Source: Streptomyces himalayensis subsp. himalayensis (lineage in GTDB: Bacteria > Actinomycetota > Actinomycetes > Streptomycetales > Streptomycetaceae). Taken from it: a stretch of 64,000 bases of DNA. Location of the stretch: contig NZ_JACEHE010000006.1 of assembly GCF_013778455.1 (NCBI RefSeq), forward strand, positions 1-64,000. Reading direction: 5' to 3'. Positions within the stretch are counted from its first letter, which is position 1. Each line of letters begins with the position of its first letter. This document shows positions 61,058 to 64,000 of this stretch, piece by piece. The position numbers and the translations under genes are program-made. A model generated the notes under the pieces. That model had not been told where the DNA came from. It made no database searches and worked only from the letters and a program-made list of their open reading frames with translations.

Positions 61058-62752
61058 ATGGATCCAGCCGCCGCGGAACCCCCATCCGGCACCGGCACCG
61101 GCCATGGCCCCGGCCCCGGCCCCGTCCCCGTCCCCGTCCCCGTCCCCGTCCCCGGCGTAAGCCTGCGCCAGCTGCTGATGTCCCTGGGTGAACCGCTGGT
61201 CGAGCTGCAGACCGCTCCCGCCGGACTGGATGTCGAGATCCGCAGCGTCGCCCTGCTCGATCCCGAGGACCCTCCAGCCTTCCGTCCTGGCGAGTTGGTC
61301 CTCGCCATAGGCGCCCGCGGCCGCGCCGCGTTCCCGGCGCTGCGTGCCGGTGGGCGCGACGGAGCCGCCGCTGTCGCGGTCAAGGTGGACTCCCCCGAGC
61401 AGGCCGGCGCCCTCAGCGAGACTGCCGTGGAGGCAGGGGTCGCCTTGCTCTCCGTACGCGGTGACGCCCGCTGGGAGCAGGTGAACGCCCTTGCCCGCGC
61501 CGCCCTCGACGATGCGCCGCCGGGTCACCCCGGCGAGGGGATCGATGAGGGCGACCTCTTTTCGCTGGCCCAGACCACCGCCGTTCTCACCGGCGGCATC
61601 GTCAGCATCGAGGACACCGCCAACCGCGTGCTGGCCTACTCCCGTTCCACGGACCCCGACGAGGTCGACGATCTGCGGCGGCTCTCCATTCTGGGCTGGC
61701 AGGGCCCGGAAGCGTATCTGGCGAAGCTGCGCGACTGGGGAGTCTTCCAGCGACTGCGCGCCTCCGACGAGGTCATCCGCATCGACAGCCACCCCGAGCT
61801 GGGCATCCGCCGCCGCCTCGCGGTGGCCATCCGCTCCGGGAATCGGCAACTGGGCACCATCTGGGTGCAGGAGGGCTCCGTGCCCCTGACCGAGCGCTCG
61901 GACCAGGCGCTGCTGGGCGCGGCGCGCGTCGCCGCGCTCCACCTGGTACGCCGCCGCCGGGAGCCTTCCCCGGACCTGACGCTCACGTGGACCTTGTTGG
62001 CCGGACTCCTGGAGGGCAGCACCAGACCCCAGCCGCTCGCCACCCACTTGGGACTGGACGCATCACGCCCCAGCGCGGTCCTGGGCTTCTCGTACGAGGC
62101 GGCCGATGTCACCACGCCGGAGCTGACCCGCACCGAGGTCACCAACCTGATCTCGGTGCACACAGCCGCTCACCATCGCAGCGCCCTGGTCACGCGGATC
62201 GATCCCCGGATCTACGTGCTCCTGCCGCAGTTGCCGCCCAGCATCGACGTCGCCACACTGCGGGCCTGGGGGCACGAGATCGCCGATGCCGCCCACCGCC
62301 ACCTTGGCCTGTCGCTGCGGGGCTCGGTCGGCTGCATTGTGCCGGGACTTGCCCGCGTACCCGAGTCACGCCGCGAGGCCGACCGCATCCTCGACGCCAT
62401 GGCGAGCGTCGACGTCACCAGGACCACGGTCGCGGCACTGGCCGACATCGAGGCGGAGGTGCTTGTCAGCGAACTGGTGACGCTGCTCTCCGCGCACGCC
62501 GACATACGGGACTCACGGCTGACCGAGCTGGTCGCACACGACAGTCGGCACCAGGGGCGGTTGGCCGAGTCGGTCCTCGCCTACCTGGATGCCTTCGGCG
62601 ACGTACGGGTAGCCGCCGCTCAGTTGCATGTGCACCCCAACACGCTGCGCTACCGGATCCGCAGGGCCGAGCAGTTGACCGGTCTCGACCTGAGCCGCCC
62701 TGAGCAGCGGCTGCTGGCCATGCTTCAGCTGCGGTTGCCGCCCGCCACCTGA
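61058..62752 (+). CDS. PucR-family transcriptional regulator
   Basis: 564 residues from the ATG at 61058. A Gly-Pro then Pro-Val repeat (about residues 12-31) comes from a CCCGTC microsatellite. The N-terminal PucR purine-catabolism-type domain follows (VSLRQLLMSLGEPLVEL...). A GGDEF-like middle domain has the spacing of CdaR/PucR proteins (ALVTRIDPRIYVLLP; GSVGCIVPGLARVPESRREA). The C-terminal PucR HTH is DVRVAAAQLHVHPNTLRYRI (about 520-539). The downstream amino-acid permease, 497 bp away, is a likely target; in Streptomyces such pairs control uptake of GABA or other amino compounds. Confidence 0.88.
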   Translation: MDPAAAEPPSGTGTGHGPGPGPVPVPVPVPVPGVSLRQLLMSLGEPLVELQTAPAGLDVEIRSVALLDPEDPPAFRPGELVLAIGARGRAAFPALRAGGRDGAAAVAVKVDSPEQAGALSETAVEAGVALLSVRGDARWEQVNALARAALDDAPPGHPGEGIDEGDLFSLAQTTAVLTGGIVSIEDTANRVLAYSRSTDPDEVDDLRRLSILGWQGPEAYLAKLRDWGVFQRLRASDEVIRIDSHPELGIRRRLAVAIRSGNRQLGTIWVQEGSVPLTERSDQALLGAARVAALHLVRRRREPSPDLTLTWTLLAGLLEGSTRPQPLATHLGLDASRPSAVLGFSYEAADVTTPELTRTEVTNLISVHTAAHHRSALVTRIDPRIYVLLPQLPPSIDVATLRAWGHEIADAAHRHLGLSLRGSVGCIVPGLARVPESRREADRILDAMASVDVTRTTVAALADIEAEVLVSELVTLLSAHADIRDSRLTELVAHDSRHQGRLAESVLAYLDAFGDVRVAAAQLHVHPNTLRYRIRRAEQLTGLDLSRPEQRLLAMLQLRLPPAT

Positions 62753-63171
62753 TCCGGAACCGCGGTGCGCTGATCTGCGGTGCGCAGGCCCGGCGTCAAG
62801 CAAGTCTCTTATCTCCTGTGTCCTGTGACCCGGTGTCGGCATTGTTCAGCTGGACAGCAGTCCGGCGTGAACTTCGTCCCCCATCACAAGCAAACCACCC
62901 CATCCCCCCTAATACGCTGCTCAAATCCCACTCTGAAGTGATACCGCTCACCTCTCACAAGGAGGAGGAGCGAAAAACAGACGTGGGGTAACGCTCCGTT
63001 CCCGGCACCGGAATCCCAAAACGCGCGGCCGTGCATGCACCACTTGCCACACGCATCAGGGGGAACGCATCAGGGCCGCGATCACCGACTGCTGAGATGC
63101 CCCGGCCCGCCCACCCGTTCACCCGCTGTCCGGCGATCCGAGCCGTGGTGCCGCGCCTCATCCGCCGACCC

Positions 63172-63240
63172 AACTCATTGGCAGTCCCCCAACTCATTGG
63201 TAGTCCGCCCAACTCATTGGCAGTCCCCCCAACTCATTGG
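63172..63240. promoter_or_regulatory. Four direct-repeat boxes upstream of the permease
   Basis: AACTCATTGG occurs at 63172, 63191, 63211 and 63231, joined by C-rich spacers, so the boxes recur every 19-20 bp, close to two helical turns, and end 8 bp before the permease ATG. The regularity suggests co-operative binding of a regulator. The CATTGG core fits the CNTTGG part of the Bacillus PucR box as I remember it. The rest of 62753-63171 shows no gene. Confidence 0.7.
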
Positions 63241-63248
63241 AACTTCAG

Positions 63249-64000
63249 ATGACTACACGTCCCCCAAGCCCGGTGGCCTCCGCATCTCCTCCCCCCACGG
63301 ACGGTCAACCTCCCCAGCGCTCAAGCCTGCAGGCCGGACTCAAGAACCGCCATCTATCCATGATCGCCATCGGCGGCGTCATCGGCGCCGGCCTCTTCGT
63401 GGGATCCGCCTCCGGCATCGCGGCCGCCGGTCCCGGCATCCTGCTGTCCTACGCCCTGGTCGGCGCCCTGGTCGTCCTCGTGATGCGGATGCTCGGCGAG
63501 ATGTCCGCGGCCAACCCCAGCTCCGGCTCCTTCTCCGCCTACGCGGACCGGGCGCTCGGCCGATGGGCGGGGTTCTCGATCGGCTGGCTGTACTGGTTCT
63601 TCTGGGTCGTGGTACTCGCCGTCGAGGCGACCGCCGGTGCCGTGATCCTCGAAGGATGGATCCCGGCCGTTCCGCAGTGGGCGTGGGCTCTGATCGTGAT
63701 GGTCGTGCTCACCGCAACGAACCTGGTTTCGGTCGGCTCCTTCGGCGAGTTCGAGTTCTGGTTCGCGGGCATCAAGGTCGCAGCCATCGCCGCCTTCATA
63801 GTCATCGGCGGCCTGGCGGTCTTCGGTGTGCTGCCCGGCTCCGACAACGCCTCGGCCGGCTTGGGCAACCTCAGCGCGCATGGCGGCTTCCTGCCGAACG
63901 GGCCGAGCGCGATCCTCACCGGTGTGCTGCTCGTCGTCTTCTCCTTCATGGGCAGCGAAATCGTCACCCTCGCCGCCGGTGAGTCCGCCGACCCGCAGCG
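63249..64000 (+). CDS. Amino-acid permease, APC superfamily (3' end outside the window)
   Basis: First 250 residues of a membrane transporter. After a Pro/Ser-rich cytoplasmic tail comes the family signature LKNRHLSMIAIGGVIGAGLF (about residues 31-50), with the unwound-helix substrate motif GGVIGAGLFVGS. Helices follow near 65-85, 105-135, 145-165, 175-195 and 225-245. MRMLGEMS and SFSAYADRALGRWAGF are typical of the GabP/AAT subgroup, so GABA or a related amino acid is the probable substrate. The ATG at 63249 is only 8 bp after the repeat boxes, and no clear ribosome site is seen. Confidence 0.88.
   Translation, partial: MTTRPPSPVASASPPPTDGQPPQRSSLQAGLKNRHLSMIAIGGVIGAGLFVGSASGIAAAGPGILLSYALVGALVVLVMRMLGEMSAANPSSGSFSAYADRALGRWAGFSIGWLYWFFWVVVLAVEATAGAVILEGWIPAVPQWAWALIVMVVLTATNLVSVGSFGEFEFWFAGIKVAAIAAFIVIGGLAVFGVLPGSDNASAGLGNLSAHGGFLPNGPSAILTGVLLVVFSFMGSEIVTLAAGESADPQ

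Noticed and set aside
63172..63240. Short CRISPR-like repeat
   Set aside because: Only four 10-bp boxes with C-rich near-identical spacers; better explained as operator sites.
63035..63982. Plus-strand frame starting in the permease leader
   Set aside because: It is the second frame of the permease gene, Arg/Gly-rich and without membrane helices.

Overview
The window looks like a chromosomal stretch of a Streptomyces-type actinomycete. GC content and third-position GC are very high, and GTG starts and 4-bp ATGA/GTGA gene overlaps are common. The gene families are typical of that genus: the DUF397 / XRE-DUF5753 / RsbW-like ATPase trio, an ECF sigma factor paired with a DGPF (YCII) protein, LacI-controlled CUT1 sugar transporters, and PucR with an amino-acid permease. 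I saw no rRNA, tRNA or CRISPR array.

Layout. (1) 1-4.9 kb: a small biosynthetic cluster with a methyltransferase, GT4 glycosyltransferase, 6-pyruvoyl-tetrahydropterin-synthase-like enzyme and zinc-type dehydrogenase on the minus strand, and a divergent CDP-alcohol phosphatidyltransferase. A 188-bp MITE sits between glycosyltransferase and methyltransferase and puts them in one open frame. (2) 4.8-11.8 kb: a minus-strand sugar-uptake operon (two permeases, binding lipoprotein, LacI regulator, DUF2264 protein) headed by LacI-type operators. (3) 11.9-15.5 kb: a GNAT acetyltransferase, the DGPF/ECF sigma pair and a decayed MFS transporter.

(4) 15.6-41.3 kb: a 26-kb defence locus, the most interesting part. 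Two divergent arms leave back-to-back promoters near 26.6 kb. The right arm encodes a Ser/Thr-kinase-helicase-DUF1998 fusion of 2098 residues, a DrmD-like SNF2 helicase, a DrmMI-like adenine methyltransferase and an EcsC-family protein. The left arm encodes a primary-type sigma factor, a coiled-coil protein, DrmA-like and DrmB-like proteins and a small SF1 helicase. Together these hold the class 1 DISARM core (drmA, drmB, drmD, drmMI) without a recognisable drmC, plus components I do not know from described DISARM systems. A 1.6-kb insertion sequence lies between the sigma and coiled-coil genes. Removing it with one copy of its target duplication restores one uninterrupted 1070-codon frame, so the two were very probably a single sigma-coiled-coil fusion that the insertion broke.

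(5) 41.3-50.9 kb: a regulatory trio, then a second defence module: McrB, McrC, a RelE-like/UvrD-like fusion helicase and a convergent HTH-N6-methylase. (6) 50.9-55 kb: a decay zone with frameshifted, nonsense or truncated genes (secreted protein, PhoX, peptidoglycan-binding-like exported protein, relaxase fragment, fructosamine-kinase family). (7) 55-64 kb: a GH5 glycosidase, an MJ1316/2H RNA-repair-like protein, a Phd-PIN toxin-antitoxin pair, a large protein of unknown function, a PucR regulator and the start of an amino-acid permease preceded by four direct-repeat boxes.
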